Origin: Oscillospiraceae bacterium
GTDB lineage: Bacteria > Bacillota > Clostridia > Oscillospirales > WRJC01
Direction of reading: 5' to 3'
Assembly: GCA_009780985.1 (NCBI GenBank)
Contig: WQYZ01000004.1
Coordinates: 1 to 60,865 of the forward strand
Length of the DNA stretch: 60,865 bases
The notes under the pieces are model-generated. The model saw nothing but the letters and a program-made list of their open reading frames with translations, searched no databases and was not told the origin of the DNA. The position numbers were made by a program, and so were the translations under genes. This document shows, piece after piece, positions 24,845 to 33,884 of this stretch. Numbering within the stretch: position 1 is the stretch's first letter; every line of letters begins with the position of its first letter.

Positions 24845-25699
24845 ATGAATAATATGGATAATAATAACAATATAAATAATCAAAACAGCCAGAATCAAAA
24901 CGATAACAAAGATGCAGATAAAAAAATATCGGAAGTGCAGAAAAAATCTGCTGCTCCGATTATCTCAATAGGGATAACTTGGATTTTGTTCGCATTGATA
25001 TTCCATATAGACAACGCTTTTAAAATAGTATGCGTCTGCGTATTGTCTTTTATAGTCTATGAAATAGTAAAGAAGAAATTTCCGCCGAAAAAAGTCGATT
25101 TGATGTCGAAAGTGGAAAACGAAATAAATAAACAGGAAGAAAAAAAGGACGAATCCAAAAAGGCGGATAATGCCGGAAAAACTGACGCGGACAAGAAAAA
25201 ATCCGCAAATCCCGAACTTGAAGAACTCAACACGAGAATATTTCTCTATCTGACAGAAATGAATCTTTTACACGAGAATATCAAGGACAAATCTATATCC
25301 GGCGACCTTGACGGAATAGAAGCCGCCCTTAAAAAAATTCAGGCGCAGCTAAACGACAGTACAAAACCCGCCAATGAAAAGAGAATAGACCAGTTATCGG
25401 ATTTCTTCGACTATTATATGCCCACGACTATAAAAATCCTCAACAGCTACAGAAGAATAGAAAGCCAGAATCTGACCGGCGACAACGCCATGGAGACAAA
25501 AAAACGCGTAGAGGAGAGTCTTCCGTTCGTCAGAAAAGCCTTCGAAAAAGAGCTCGACAATATGTTCTCCGACGAAATGATGGATATAACCACAGATATT
25601 GACGTTCTGGAATCTATGCTTTCAAAAGACGGCTTAATCGATAAAAATATTATAAATAATAATTTAAATAAACCAAAAGGTATGGACTTTTTCAATTAG
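24845..25699 (+). CDS. XpaC-like (5-bromo-4-chloroindolyl phosphate hydrolysis family) membrane protein
   Basis: 284 residues. Very Asn-rich N-terminus (about 1-25), two adjacent hydrophobic segments at about 38-75 (APIISIGITWILFALIF and AFKIVCVCVLSFIVYEI), a charged Lys/Asp linker, then a helical cytoplasmic domain (about 120-270) with the family's DYYMPTTIKILNSYRRIE signature. XpaC homologues accompany TelA-type genes in Bacillus and many clostridia; the enzymatic name is historical and the true role is uncertain, probably membrane or envelope stress. AAAGGAG lies ten bases before the ATG. First gene of a three-gene unit driven by the promoter at 24776. Confidence 0.85.
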   Translation: MNNMDNNNNINNQNSQNQNDNKDADKKISEVQKKSAAPIISIGITWILFALIFHIDNAFKIVCVCVLSFIVYEIVKKKFPPKKVDLMSKVENEINKQEEKKDESKKADNAGKTDADKKKSANPELEELNTRIFLYLTEMNLLHENIKDKSISGDLDGIEAALKKIQAQLNDSTKPANEKRIDQLSDFFDYYMPTTIKILNSYRRIESQNLTGDNAMETKKRVEESLPFVRKAFEKELDNMFSDEMMDITTDIDVLESMLSKDGLIDKNIINNNLNKPKGMDFFN

Positions 25700-25757
25700 A
25701 TGTGATAAAATATAGACAGTATAAAAATTTTAATTTTAAGGGGGATATGATAAATAA

Positions 25758-26924
25758 ATGGCAGACGAAATAAAAATACCTACTTTAACTCTTACAACTG
25801 ATCTGGGCGAATTAGACTCAACTGATGAAAGCCAAAAACCAGCGGATATAATGACTTTGGAAAAAAAGGACACTGTGCTTCCTGCGGCAGAACTTGAGAA
25901 ACTTTCGGACGAAGAGAAAAAAATGGTGGACGATTTCGCTAAACAGATAGATTTGACAAACAACAATATCGTCTTGCTGTACGGAGCGGCGGCGCAGAAA
26001 AATATCGCAAACTTTTCGGATACCGCGCTTCAAAGCGTCAGAACAAAAGATACCGGCGAAGTCGGAGCTATGCTCTCAAACTTGGTGGTGCAGCTCAAAA
26101 ATTTCAATACGGACGCGGAAGAAAAAAAAGGCGGACTCATGGGGATTTTCAGCAAGGGCAAACAGTCCGTCGATAAAATTAAAGCGTCGTACAGCAAAGT
26201 TGAGACAAATGTGGACACTATCGCGAAATCCCTCAAAGACCACCAGGTGCAGATGTTGAAAGACGTCGCGATGCTGGATAAAATGTATGAGATGAACAAA
26301 GGCTATTTTAAAGAACTCACGCTGTATATCGCGGCGGGGGATAAAAAACTCACTGAAACCCGCAATACAGTGCTCAAGGATTTGCAGGAAAAAGCCAAAG
26401 CGAGCGGCGAGGCAATGGACGCCCAGCAGGTCAACGATATGGCGAATATGTGCGACAGGTTTGAGAAAAAACTGTTCGACCTGAAACTCACGCGTCAGGT
26501 CTCCCTGCAAATGGCTCCGCAAATCAGAATGATACAAAATAACGACACAATGCTTGTCGAAAAAATTCAATCGTCAATCGTAAACACAATCCCGATATGG
26601 AAAAGCCAGATAGTCATGTCGTTAGGCATATCGAATTCGCAGAACGCAATGAAAGCCCAGAGGGAGGTAACGGATTTGACAAACGCGATGTTAAAGAAGA
26701 ATGCCGAAACGCTCAAAATGGGCACAATTGATATTGCCAAAGAATCGGAAAGGGGCATAATCGATATAGAAACATTAAAAGCCACAAACGAGAGTTTAAT
26801 CTCGACTTTTGACGAAGTTCTGCGTATTCAGGACGAGGGAAGAGCAAAACGTCAGGCGGCGGAAGGCGAACTCCAGCAAATTGAGGGCGAACTAAAAACC
26901 AGACTGTTAAATTTGCGAAATTAG
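25758..26924 (+). CDS. telA: TelA-family toxic anion resistance protein
   Basis: 388 residues, the usual size of TelA (PF05816). Mostly alpha-helical and soluble with the family core visible as AEEKKGGLMGIFSKGK, LDKMYEMNKGYFKELTLYI, QMAPQIRMIQNNDTMLVEKI and IPIWKSQIVMSLG. The name comes from plasmid tellurite resistance, but chromosomal members are widespread and more likely act in cell-envelope stress together with XpaC-type membrane proteins. It follows the XpaC gene by 58 bp, with AAGGGGG before its ATG, and precedes a TPM-domain gene, so the three are probably one operon. Confidence 0.92.
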   Translation: MADEIKIPTLTLTTDLGELDSTDESQKPADIMTLEKKDTVLPAAELEKLSDEEKKMVDDFAKQIDLTNNNIVLLYGAAAQKNIANFSDTALQSVRTKDTGEVGAMLSNLVVQLKNFNTDAEEKKGGLMGIFSKGKQSVDKIKASYSKVETNVDTIAKSLKDHQVQMLKDVAMLDKMYEMNKGYFKELTLYIAAGDKKLTETRNTVLKDLQEKAKASGEAMDAQQVNDMANMCDRFEKKLFDLKLTRQVSLQMAPQIRMIQNNDTMLVEKIQSSIVNTIPIWKSQIVMSLGISNSQNAMKAQREVTDLTNAMLKKNAETLKMGTIDIAKESERGIIDIETLKATNESLISTFDEVLRIQDEGRAKRQAAEGELQQIEGELKTRLLNLRN

Positions 26925-26964
26925 GATATAAAATCATAACAAAACGAGGGGGTATCAGATATAG

Positions 26965-28089
26965 ATGAATGAACAGCAGATAAAGGATAAATATATCAGA
27001 GGCAATAAAATAAAATTGAATATCGCTAAAATTGCAACTGTGATAATGATAATCGCCGCGGTGCTTCTCTCGGTTTTTGTATTAAGCAATTCTTCTGTAA
27101 AAGCGAAATCAAGCTGGGTTTACGATAAATCAAAAATACTGAGCGATTCTACTATAAATACGATAAACAGTAAAAACGGCGATTTATACAAAACCTCAGG
27201 CGCGGAAATTGTCGTCGTCGTGGAAAAAGACAGCAGCAGCAATAAGGATTTGCCTAAAAGAGCGGAAAAATTATTTAAAGACTATAAAGTAGGCGACAAC
27301 GGCATATTGTTTGTAACGGCAATCCCTGATGAAAAAAGCGGTATCGGAAAAGCTATCGGAGACGCGATAGACAGCATTTTCGGCAGTACAAGATATTCTT
27401 ACGCATATTATATAGGCAGAAATGTCGATTATTCCCTTGATAGTCAAATAGATTCTATTTTCAGCGACAATTTTCAAAGCGATTACAACTCGGGTAATTA
27501 TAACGGCGCGGTTTTGAACACTTTCAACGCTTTATATGATTACTTCGCGAATAACAATGCGGGGACGACTTACTCTACTGCAAACGCAGGTTATACTACT
27601 TATCATAATAATTCTTATGGTTATCCATCTGCGCCGAATTATAATTATGTAACTGTCTCACATTTCGGCGGATACGGATTATTTGCAATATTACCGACGC
27701 TTATGGTTATTGCTTTTATCGTATTTATAATATATATTTTTACAAGACGCAGAGGTCCGGGAGCGCGCAGAGTTTACAGGAGCGGAAGTCCGTTTTGGTT
27801 CGGTTTGGGACTTGGCGGTTTAGGCGGATTATTGGGCGGTATGTTCCGCCGCAATAATATGTTTAGAAATAATTGGAACAATATGGGCGGTATGCGAGGA
27901 AGAACAAACAATAACTGGGCTAATTTATTCGGAGGCAGGTCGTCGTCCGGCGGTAGGAGCGGCGGAGGGTTCAGAAATTCCGGCAGTTCCGGACGCGGGG
28001 GCGGCGGATTCAGAAGCGGAGGCAGTTCTTTCGGGGGACGAGGCGGCGGAGGGTTCAGAGGCGGTCGCGGAGGCGGCGGAAGAAGATAA
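26965..28089 (+). CDS. TPM-domain (YgcG-type) membrane protein with Gly/Arg-rich tail
   Basis: 374 residues. An N-terminal transmembrane anchor (about 18-40), then an extracytoplasmic TPM domain (about 48-190) beginning SWVYDKSKILSDSTINTIN and containing GAEIVVVVEKD and GDNGILFVTAI, then a second membrane helix (about 235-262, LFAILPTLMVIAFIVFIIYIF), and a C-terminal tail of about 90 residues made of Gly, Arg, Ser and Phe (RGGGGFR-like repeats). TPM domains are linked to phosphatase-like or assembly roles in plant photosystem repair and are common in bacterial membrane proteins, function unproven. The RGG-like cytoplasmic tail could bind RNA or form condensates; this is speculation. The gene ends at a strong terminator. 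Confidence 0.88.
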   Translation: MNEQQIKDKYIRGNKIKLNIAKIATVIMIIAAVLLSVFVLSNSSVKAKSSWVYDKSKILSDSTINTINSKNGDLYKTSGAEIVVVVEKDSSSNKDLPKRAEKLFKDYKVGDNGILFVTAIPDEKSGIGKAIGDAIDSIFGSTRYSYAYYIGRNVDYSLDSQIDSIFSDNFQSDYNSGNYNGAVLNTFNALYDYFANNNAGTTYSTANAGYTTYHNNSYGYPSAPNYNYVTVSHFGGYGLFAILPTLMVIAFIVFIIYIFTRRRGPGARRVYRSGSPFWFGLGLGGLGGLLGGMFRRNNMFRNNWNNMGGMRGRTNNNWANLFGGRSSSGGRSGGGFRNSGSSGRGGGGFRSGGSSFGGRGGGGFRGGRGGGGRR

Positions 28090-28102
28090 ATTTATGAAAA
28101 AC

Positions 28103-28140
28103 AAAAGTAACTGGGCGGAAAATTCCGCCCAGTTACTTTT
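28103..28140. terminator. Bidirectional Rho-independent terminator
   Basis: AAAAGTAACTGGGCGGAA pairs with TTCCGCCCAGTTACTTTT across two bases, giving A and T runs on both sides so it works in both directions. It separates the TPM gene from the convergent sigma-factor gene. Confidence 0.93.
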
Positions 28141-28168
28141 GAATTAGATTTTTGCGAAATTATATATG

Positions 28169-29596
28169 CTATTTATACAGCCAAATACCCATAGCGCTTT
28201 TGTTCATATCTTTCGGCAATACGATATATCCGGTATCAATCGCGTGCTGCAAAGCAAGTGTGCGGAATTGGCTCATATCTGAAGTCACCATTGATTTGCC
28301 CCATAGATATTCCGGTATATCAGTATCGAGTATAATTTTTGCTTTTGCGAGATAATCATTTAACAGTTTGATGATACTTTTATTTTCATCAAGTTCTAAG
28401 ATTTCATCAAGTTTTTCAAATACAGGAATATCCGCTTCATTTATTGTGGGTTTACGGTATTTCTTGCCATTATATAACGGCGGTAATAAAATTTGTCCAT
28501 TCGGGTTGTAGCCGAACATTTCTGTTCCCCACATTTCCGTTTCTGGTATAGTTTTATCCGTGTTTTCATATCCCATTAAAGCCCATTCGCCTCCGTCGGC
28601 GCGTTTGATTGTATGAATAGATTTGATAGGATTATTTGTTTTACTACCCAGACTGTCTATAAGCAATACCATCAGCGACATTTTCATATCGTCGAAACTT
28701 TGATTTTTCGGCAATTTGGCTTTATCTATGCTGTCGACTGCTTTTATTACAAGCGGCGATAACGATTTGCCAATCTCAATTTTTAAGTCGTAGAGTTCGT
28801 CCTGCGCTTTTTTGCTTAATATAACAATGTTTGTTTTATACTTCCCGTTTTCGCAGATAAGAAGCTCCGCTTCTGTCAAAATTCTTATTTCATCTTCCAT
28901 ATAGGGCATTGCGATTCCGAGTGAGAGAGATAAATCTTCTGCCGTAGAGGGATTGTCATACGCTTCCAATAGAATATTCTGCGGGGTTATACGCTCAATA
29001 TAATAGCTGCCGTCTTTTTGCCACGCTTGCATATTCGCATTTTGCAGGAATCTAATCTGTTCGGGCTGGAAACTTCTTTTTCCGTAGGTTCGTGCCATGT
29101 TCATACCTTCTTTCATTTTTTGGCGGCACTCGTATAATTTACGTTTGATTGTGCCGTTTGGAAGGCGAAGCATACCGGCTATTTCATCAACGGATTTATT
29201 CTCAAAATAATATGACACTATTATTTTATTATAATCATAACTTAACAAAGCAAGTTCGCGGTATAACAGTTCCTGCTGTTCATTGTGTAAAATACCGTCG
29301 GCGATATCACTTCCGTCTGTAATATTTTCATCAATTTCGTTAAAGTCGTTAAAGACAAACATTTCGTTCTGCAAAACTTTTTTCTTTGCCCATTTTGAGT
29401 AACAGTTCCTTGCGATGCGCCATACATAGGCATGAAAATTGTTGATTATCCCGTCGGCGTTAATTGCCTTAATAACTTCCAGAGCTATATCCTGCGTTAA
29501 ATCCCGCGCTTTTTCTTCGTTATTCGTTCTTTTTAACGAAAAATAAAATATCGGCGTCATATATTCGTCAATAAACCTTTTGATTAATTCGTCCAT
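28169..29596 (-). CDS. ECF-like sigma factor with a 300-residue C-terminal extension
   Basis: 475 residues, more than twice the normal ECF length. Residues 1-165 are a sigma-70 region 2/region 4 pair: ARDLTQDIALEVIKAI and NFHAYVWRIARNCYSKWAK, then YDYNKIIVSYYFENKSVDEI and LRLPNGTIKRKLYECRQKMK. From about 205 to 265 the chain resembles a winged helix (NPSTAEDLSLSLGIAMPYME, then LTEAELLICENGKYK), and the remaining 210 residues, including GYENTDKTIPETEMWG and a LPPLYNGKKYRKP segment, match nothing I recognise. No anti-sigma gene is adjacent, so the extension may be a built-in control domain. GGAGGAG precedes the ATG. It is the last gene before the terminator at 28103. Confidence 0.87.
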   Translation of the reverse strand: MDELIKRFIDEYMTPIFYFSLKRTNNEEKARDLTQDIALEVIKAINADGIINNFHAYVWRIARNCYSKWAKKKVLQNEMFVFNDFNEIDENITDGSDIADGILHNEQQELLYRELALLSYDYNKIIVSYYFENKSVDEIAGMLRLPNGTIKRKLYECRQKMKEGMNMARTYGKRSFQPEQIRFLQNANMQAWQKDGSYYIERITPQNILLEAYDNPSTAEDLSLSLGIAMPYMEDEIRILTEAELLICENGKYKTNIVILSKKAQDELYDLKIEIGKSLSPLVIKAVDSIDKAKLPKNQSFDDMKMSLMVLLIDSLGSKTNNPIKSIHTIKRADGGEWALMGYENTDKTIPETEMWGTEMFGYNPNGQILLPPLYNGKKYRKPTINEADIPVFEKLDEILELDENKSIIKLLNDYLAKAKIILDTDIPEYLWGKSMVTSDMSQFRTLALQHAIDTGYIVLPKDMNKSAMGIWLYK

Positions 29597-29687
29597 GTTA
29601 TGCTTTCTCCTCCGTTACAGTAATGTAGTGTATGACACGGCGAAACGGTTCGGATTTTTTTACTTAATTTGCGAATTAATTTAATGC

Positions 29688-30731
29688 TTATTTTGAAATC
29701 ATAAATACCGCAGGATGCAAACCGTGCAGACTTAATTCCGCGACGCGTATATGATTTAGACCTACTTCATTGCATAAATTTTCGATAATCGCAGTTTGGT
29801 CGGTTAATATAACAGCTTTGCCGTCCGCGGTCAATATCCTTTTTACCTCTTTCAGAAAATCAAGATACAATTTATAAATATTTTCAACTTGAATTTGCTT
29901 TCCCCATGGCATATTTGTCACTATTTTACTGACGCTATTATCTTTCATATTTGATTTTGTCGCATCCGCGGAGAATACGGCAACAAATTGACCTAAATTC
30001 GTTTTGGCAGTTTCTACGACGTCGTTATTATAATCGCTTGCAAAAATTTTTTTGCTTTTATAAAAAGAACGTTCAAACGGTATTGTTCCCGCGCCGCAAA
30101 AAGGATCGTAAAATACATCGTCGTTTTTCGGCTGTGATAATCGCACGAGACAATGCGCAAGCGGCGGTCTAATACCACCCTGGACGCTGTGAAAAGCATT
30201 GCCCCTGAAACGCATTTGAGAAAGCGTCAGCTGTTTATAAATCGCGCAGGCGCCGTCGATAATATCAACGCGGACAGCCAAATCGTGGTTAATATTATCT
30301 CCCATTATAAATTTTCCGGTTGATATAAGACTGTCTTCGACTTGCTTTGCAGCGTCATACCGTGAATATGTATGTTTTCCGCTCCTGCTTGCGCTCACGA
30401 CAATACTTATCGGAGACTTTTCGCCCATTTCAAAATCAATATCTTTGCCATATTTACCGATTTCAAATAAATCAGTTTTATGAGTACCCACACTGAATAT
30501 CCTGAATAATTTATACAGATTATCAACGCATTTTAAATTATTGTAATCCGTATCTGTTAATAAGCATAAGCAATCGAATGTGACTTTACCCCGTTCGGCA
30601 GATATGTTATTTGCGCTTTTTAATACTTCCTTAATTTCGTCTGTCGCAACAAACTCAATTCCCGGGACGCAGGTTGCCATATATCTGTTTGAATAATTCT
30701 TCATATTATGCCGCCTTATCACATTAATCAC
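29688..30731 (-). CDS. THUMP-domain RNA methyltransferase
   Basis: 347 residues. N-terminal ferredoxin-like and THUMP region (about 16-170) for RNA binding, then a UPF0020-type Rossmann methyltransferase with motif I DPFCGAG (209-215) and motif IV NMPWG (273-277). The NMPWG form is closer to the Trm14/THUMPD3 group that makes N2-methylguanosine in tRNA than to bacterial RlmL (NPPYG), so a tRNA guanosine target is a reasonable guess. The annotated ATG overlaps the stop of the U32 gene by four bases; an internal ATG nine codons later (MKNYSNRYMAT) is the alternative start and matches the family better. Last gene of the long minus-strand run from tmk. Confidence 0.86.
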   Translation of the reverse strand: MINVIRRHNMKNYSNRYMATCVPGIEFVATDEIKEVLKSANNISAERGKVTFDCLCLLTDTDYNNLKCVDNLYKLFRIFSVGTHKTDLFEIGKYGKDIDFEMGEKSPISIVVSASRSGKHTYSRYDAAKQVEDSLISTGKFIMGDNINHDLAVRVDIIDGACAIYKQLTLSQMRFRGNAFHSVQGGIRPPLAHCLVRLSQPKNDDVFYDPFCGAGTIPFERSFYKSKKIFASDYNNDVVETAKTNLGQFVAVFSADATKSNMKDNSVSKIVTNMPWGKQIQVENIYKLYLDFLKEVKRILTADGKAVILTDQTAIIENLCNEVGLNHIRVAELSLHGLHPAVFMISK

Positions 30732-32026
30732 ATTGAACGCAGAATATCGCCGGGTTTGATTTCTTTTTTCCGCCAGACGCCGTTAATATTTTTTATATCC
30801 TCGTCGATTTTTATCTTAAAAACCATATGCGGGTGCGGCGCGGATTCTATAGGCTGATCGTTTTCGCCGTACAGATTGCCGACAAATATATCCTCGCCGA
30901 AACATGACGGCGAAAGTATCTGCGCTTTCTGATTCAGCACGACTTTGTTTTTCTGTTCAAATACCGCGACTTGAATACCCCCGTCGTATTCGCAATTTAC
31001 GCATGTCCCCAAATATGCCTTTTCTCTGATATATTCGGGATTTTCGCAGATTTTCGCGTCGGTTTCGGGCGAACCGTAAAAGAATCCCGTATCGTATTCA
31101 CGGTGGCTGACTGATTCGACTTCGGTTTTTAAATTTTGTATTAAATCGATGTCCGTTTTCTGTAGATTATAGAAACTGTCGAGAGCCATTCTGTATGCGT
31201 TAGTTATCGACGCCGTATAATACGCGCTTTTCATTCTGCCCTCTATTTTAAATGCGCTTATGCCGCTCATAACCAAATCGTCCATATGCTCAATCATACA
31301 TAAATCTCTTGACGAAAACAGGAATGTCCCCTGAGCATCTTCTGCGATTTCCAAATAAGTGCCGGGTCTTTGTTCTTCCGTCACATAATATTTCCACCTG
31401 CAAGGCTGTGTGCACGCGCCTTTGTTGGCGTCGCGCGACACAAAATAATTTGACAGCAGGCATCTGCCGGAATACGATACGCACATTGACCCGTGCACAA
31501 AACATTCGAGTTCCATGCCGATATTATTATTTTCAAGATTATCTTTTATATCTTTTATATCTGCGAAACTCAGCTCTCTTGATAAAATCACGCGCTTTAC
31601 TCCGAGTTCAGCCCATGCCGCGCATGCGAGATGATTCTGCGTGTTTGCCTGCGTTGATATGTGAATATCAACATCGGGCATTATTTTTTTAACTAACGCG
31701 ACAACTCCGATATCCGCGCAGATTACGGCGTCCGGCTTATCATCAAGATGTTTTATCTCGTTTAAATAATCTTTTAAATCGGTTATATCGCAGCTTTTCG
31801 GTACAGTATTTACGGTTAAATATAACTTTTTCCCGCATTCGTGTGTATATAAACACGCTTTCCCTATTTCTTCGAGAGTGAAATTATCCGCCGCGGTTCT
31901 CATCCCGAAAATTTTCCCCGCAAAATAAACCGCGTCCGCTCCGAAAAGCAGAGCGGATTTAAGTTTTTCAAAATTTCCCGCAGGGGATAGAATCTCAGGT
32001 TTTACCGGCAGATTACTATAAATCAT
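30728..32026 (-). CDS. U32-family protein (tRNA hydroxylation/TrhP-like)
   Basis: 432 residues. Opens with the U32 start PEILSPAGNFEKLKSAL and GADAVYFAGK, and has the signature HGSMCVSYSGRCLLSNYF followed by the cysteine pattern GACTQPCRWKY that supports an iron-sulphur cluster. Historically named collagenase-like peptidases, U32 members of this type are now tied to 5-hydroxyuridine formation at tRNA position 34 (TrhP) or 23S rRNA hydroxylation (RlhA), using prephenate. The C-terminal domain from about 330 is the beta-barrel extension seen in this group. Translational overlap with a THUMP methyltransferase supports an RNA-modification role. GGAG precedes the ATG. Confidence 0.9.
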   Translation of the reverse strand: MIYSNLPVKPEILSPAGNFEKLKSALLFGADAVYFAGKIFGMRTAADNFTLEEIGKACLYTHECGKKLYLTVNTVPKSCDITDLKDYLNEIKHLDDKPDAVICADIGVVALVKKIMPDVDIHISTQANTQNHLACAAWAELGVKRVILSRELSFADIKDIKDNLENNNIGMELECFVHGSMCVSYSGRCLLSNYFVSRDANKGACTQPCRWKYYVTEEQRPGTYLEIAEDAQGTFLFSSRDLCMIEHMDDLVMSGISAFKIEGRMKSAYYTASITNAYRMALDSFYNLQKTDIDLIQNLKTEVESVSHREYDTGFFYGSPETDAKICENPEYIREKAYLGTCVNCEYDGGIQVAVFEQKNKVVLNQKAQILSPSCFGEDIFVGNLYGENDQPIESAPHPHMVFKIKIDEDIKNINGVWRKKEIKPGDILRSM

Positions 32027-32064
32027 TTTATATATCTCCGCTTTTTGTTTTTTGTATTTGACAA

Positions 32065-33843
32065 TCAGTTTTCCTCAGTCGTAGGCGCGTTGTCCGACTG
32101 GGCTGTAATTTTATTTGCGTTTTGTTCGGCAAGCGTTTTAGCGTAATATACGTTTCCGGTGTTTATATTTGCGACAAAATAGTAATAATCTGTGAAATTG
32201 TCTTCCGGGAAAAGCGCGTCGGATATTGCCTCGTATCCCGGGTTGCATATCGCGCTTGGAGGAAGCCCCGGATTCACATACGTGTTATAAGGCAGGTTTT
32301 GCTGCAAATCGGCTTGTGTTAAATCGTCATTATGCGCCGGGAGAGAATATTGTATCGTCGCGTCAGAATCCAACGTCGGGAAATTTGCGCTGTGCGATAG
32401 CCTGTTGTGAAACACGGCTGAAATTTTCGGGAAATCTTCCGGGTGTTTCGCCTCTTTCTCAATCATCGAAGCTAAAGTCACAACTTCATCCACAGTCATT
32501 CCGATATTGTCGCACCGCGTATAGAAATCATCGCTGAACTGCTTGTCGAAATTGTCTAAAAGTTTCGTTATTATAGTAAGTTCGCTGTCCGTAGTATAAA
32601 ATTCGTACGTGTCAGGAAAGAGATAGCCCTCAAGCCGGTATTTTCTGTCTTTATATCTATCCGGATTGGCGGCGGTCTGGTCGTCGAGCATTTTGACAAA
32701 TTTATACTGTTCCAGCGTCGTTTTTTCGTTGTTTATAATATCTACATATTTATCTCTTGAACCCATGCCCTTGCCGACGAATAAATCTATTATTTGGTCT
32801 ACCGTATATCCTTCCGGTATCATTATTCTGATTGTCTGCAAATTATTATCGCTCTTCATAAATTCAGCGGCAAGCTCGTCGTAATTCATATCCGACGAAA
32901 CGGGGTATGTCCCTGCAACAAACTGCCAGTCGTTGTTTTTTTCCCTGTAGTGCGAATAAAAATTGAAAATAGACGGATATTTTATCAATTTATGGTCATA
33001 CAGAATCTTGGAAATGTCTTCAATAGTGGCGTTTTCGGGAATAGTTACGCTGATGCTGACGGGGGTCTTGACAAACGCGAATACATCGTTTGCAACCGAT
33101 ATAATATTATACGCAATTATAACAGAGACAAGAATGACTCCAGCTATATACAATATTGCCTTTACAATTCCCGACATGATAAATCCGCCGCTCTTGGAAT
33201 CGGCGGCATTATCTTTGTTTTTGCCGCGCGCCTTTGATTTGTTTGAAACAGTCATTTCGTCGTCATAATGGTCATAATCAGGTTTTCTCGTTTTTCGCGC
33301 TTCAGGAGAAACATCTGTAAGTTTCTGACGGTTTGAGCGTATGTTTTTGCCCGTATAGTGATAGCTTCCGTCGTTTCCGCCGTTCATATCCCGTATATCC
33401 GAAAGACGCGAAGTGTTTATGCCTTTTTCATTTGTCATGCTGTCGAATACCTGAGTTCTTTCCTTCTGGGTTTGAAAATTCCTAAGATCCTCTAGATTGT
33501 CAGCCGCCATGTTAGCCATATTCGCATTTTTCGCGACGTTATTGACGTCGCGATTATTATTTATATTACTGCCGGTAGGTCTTTTCGAGCTGTTTAAACT
33601 GTTTGATCTGTTTTGCATACTTGAGCTGTCCGGGAGGCGCGGCGTTTTATCTGACGGGCGATTCACCCGGTTATTGCCCGCATTATTCGGGTTTGCAGGA
33701 GCGGGACGCCTCTGCGGCATATTGTTGTTATTAACGCTGGTATTTTTGTTTTGATTAGGTTGGACATTATTAGAATTGTTGTTGGTATTATTATTTTGAT
33801 TGGTCTGACTGATTCTATTAGACTGGTTATTTTGATTGTTCAT
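32065..33843 (-). CDS. mltG: Endolytic transglycosylase MltG with long Asn-rich N-terminus
   Basis: 592 residues; typical MltG is about 340-380. Residues 1-220 are a cytoplasmic low-complexity region dominated by Asn, Gln, Ser and Arg. One transmembrane helix lies at 224-248. The extracellular YceG/LysM-like and catalytic domain follows, with TIEDISKILYDHKLI, IPEGYTVDQIIDLF, the catalytic Glu in LASMIEKEAKHPEDFP, FHNRL, LDSDATIQY and TYVNPGLPPSAICNPG. MltG cuts nascent peptidoglycan and sets glycan chain length. The long N-terminal extension is the odd feature; similar but shorter cytoplasmic tails occur in some Gram-positive MltG proteins that are phosphorylated or contact division proteins. 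Confidence 0.94.
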   Translation of the reverse strand: MNNQNNQSNRISQTNQNNNTNNNSNNVQPNQNKNTSVNNNNMPQRRPAPANPNNAGNNRVNRPSDKTPRLPDSSSMQNRSNSLNSSKRPTGSNINNNRDVNNVAKNANMANMAADNLEDLRNFQTQKERTQVFDSMTNEKGINTSRLSDIRDMNGGNDGSYHYTGKNIRSNRQKLTDVSPEARKTRKPDYDHYDDEMTVSNKSKARGKNKDNAADSKSGGFIMSGIVKAILYIAGVILVSVIIAYNIISVANDVFAFVKTPVSISVTIPENATIEDISKILYDHKLIKYPSIFNFYSHYREKNNDWQFVAGTYPVSSDMNYDELAAEFMKSDNNLQTIRIMIPEGYTVDQIIDLFVGKGMGSRDKYVDIINNEKTTLEQYKFVKMLDDQTAANPDRYKDRKYRLEGYLFPDTYEFYTTDSELTIITKLLDNFDKQFSDDFYTRCDNIGMTVDEVVTLASMIEKEAKHPEDFPKISAVFHNRLSHSANFPTLDSDATIQYSLPAHNDDLTQADLQQNLPYNTYVNPGLPPSAICNPGYEAISDALFPEDNFTDYYYFVANINTGNVYYAKTLAEQNANKITAQSDNAPTTEEN

Positions 33844-33884
33844 TTTAAGTTTTTCACCTATAAAAAATTAACGTATTTTTTATG

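Noticed and set aside
25758-26924. Dedicated tellurite-resistance determinant
   Set aside because: TelA with XpaC but no terBCDEZ or tehB genes; chromosomal TelA homologues are common without tellurite phenotype.
28103-28140. Possible further member of the palindromic element family (GGGCGGAAAATTCCGCCC)
   Set aside because: Lacks the GTAGGGG arms and terminal repeats; position and T runs show an ordinary bidirectional terminator. The same applies to 6991-7030.
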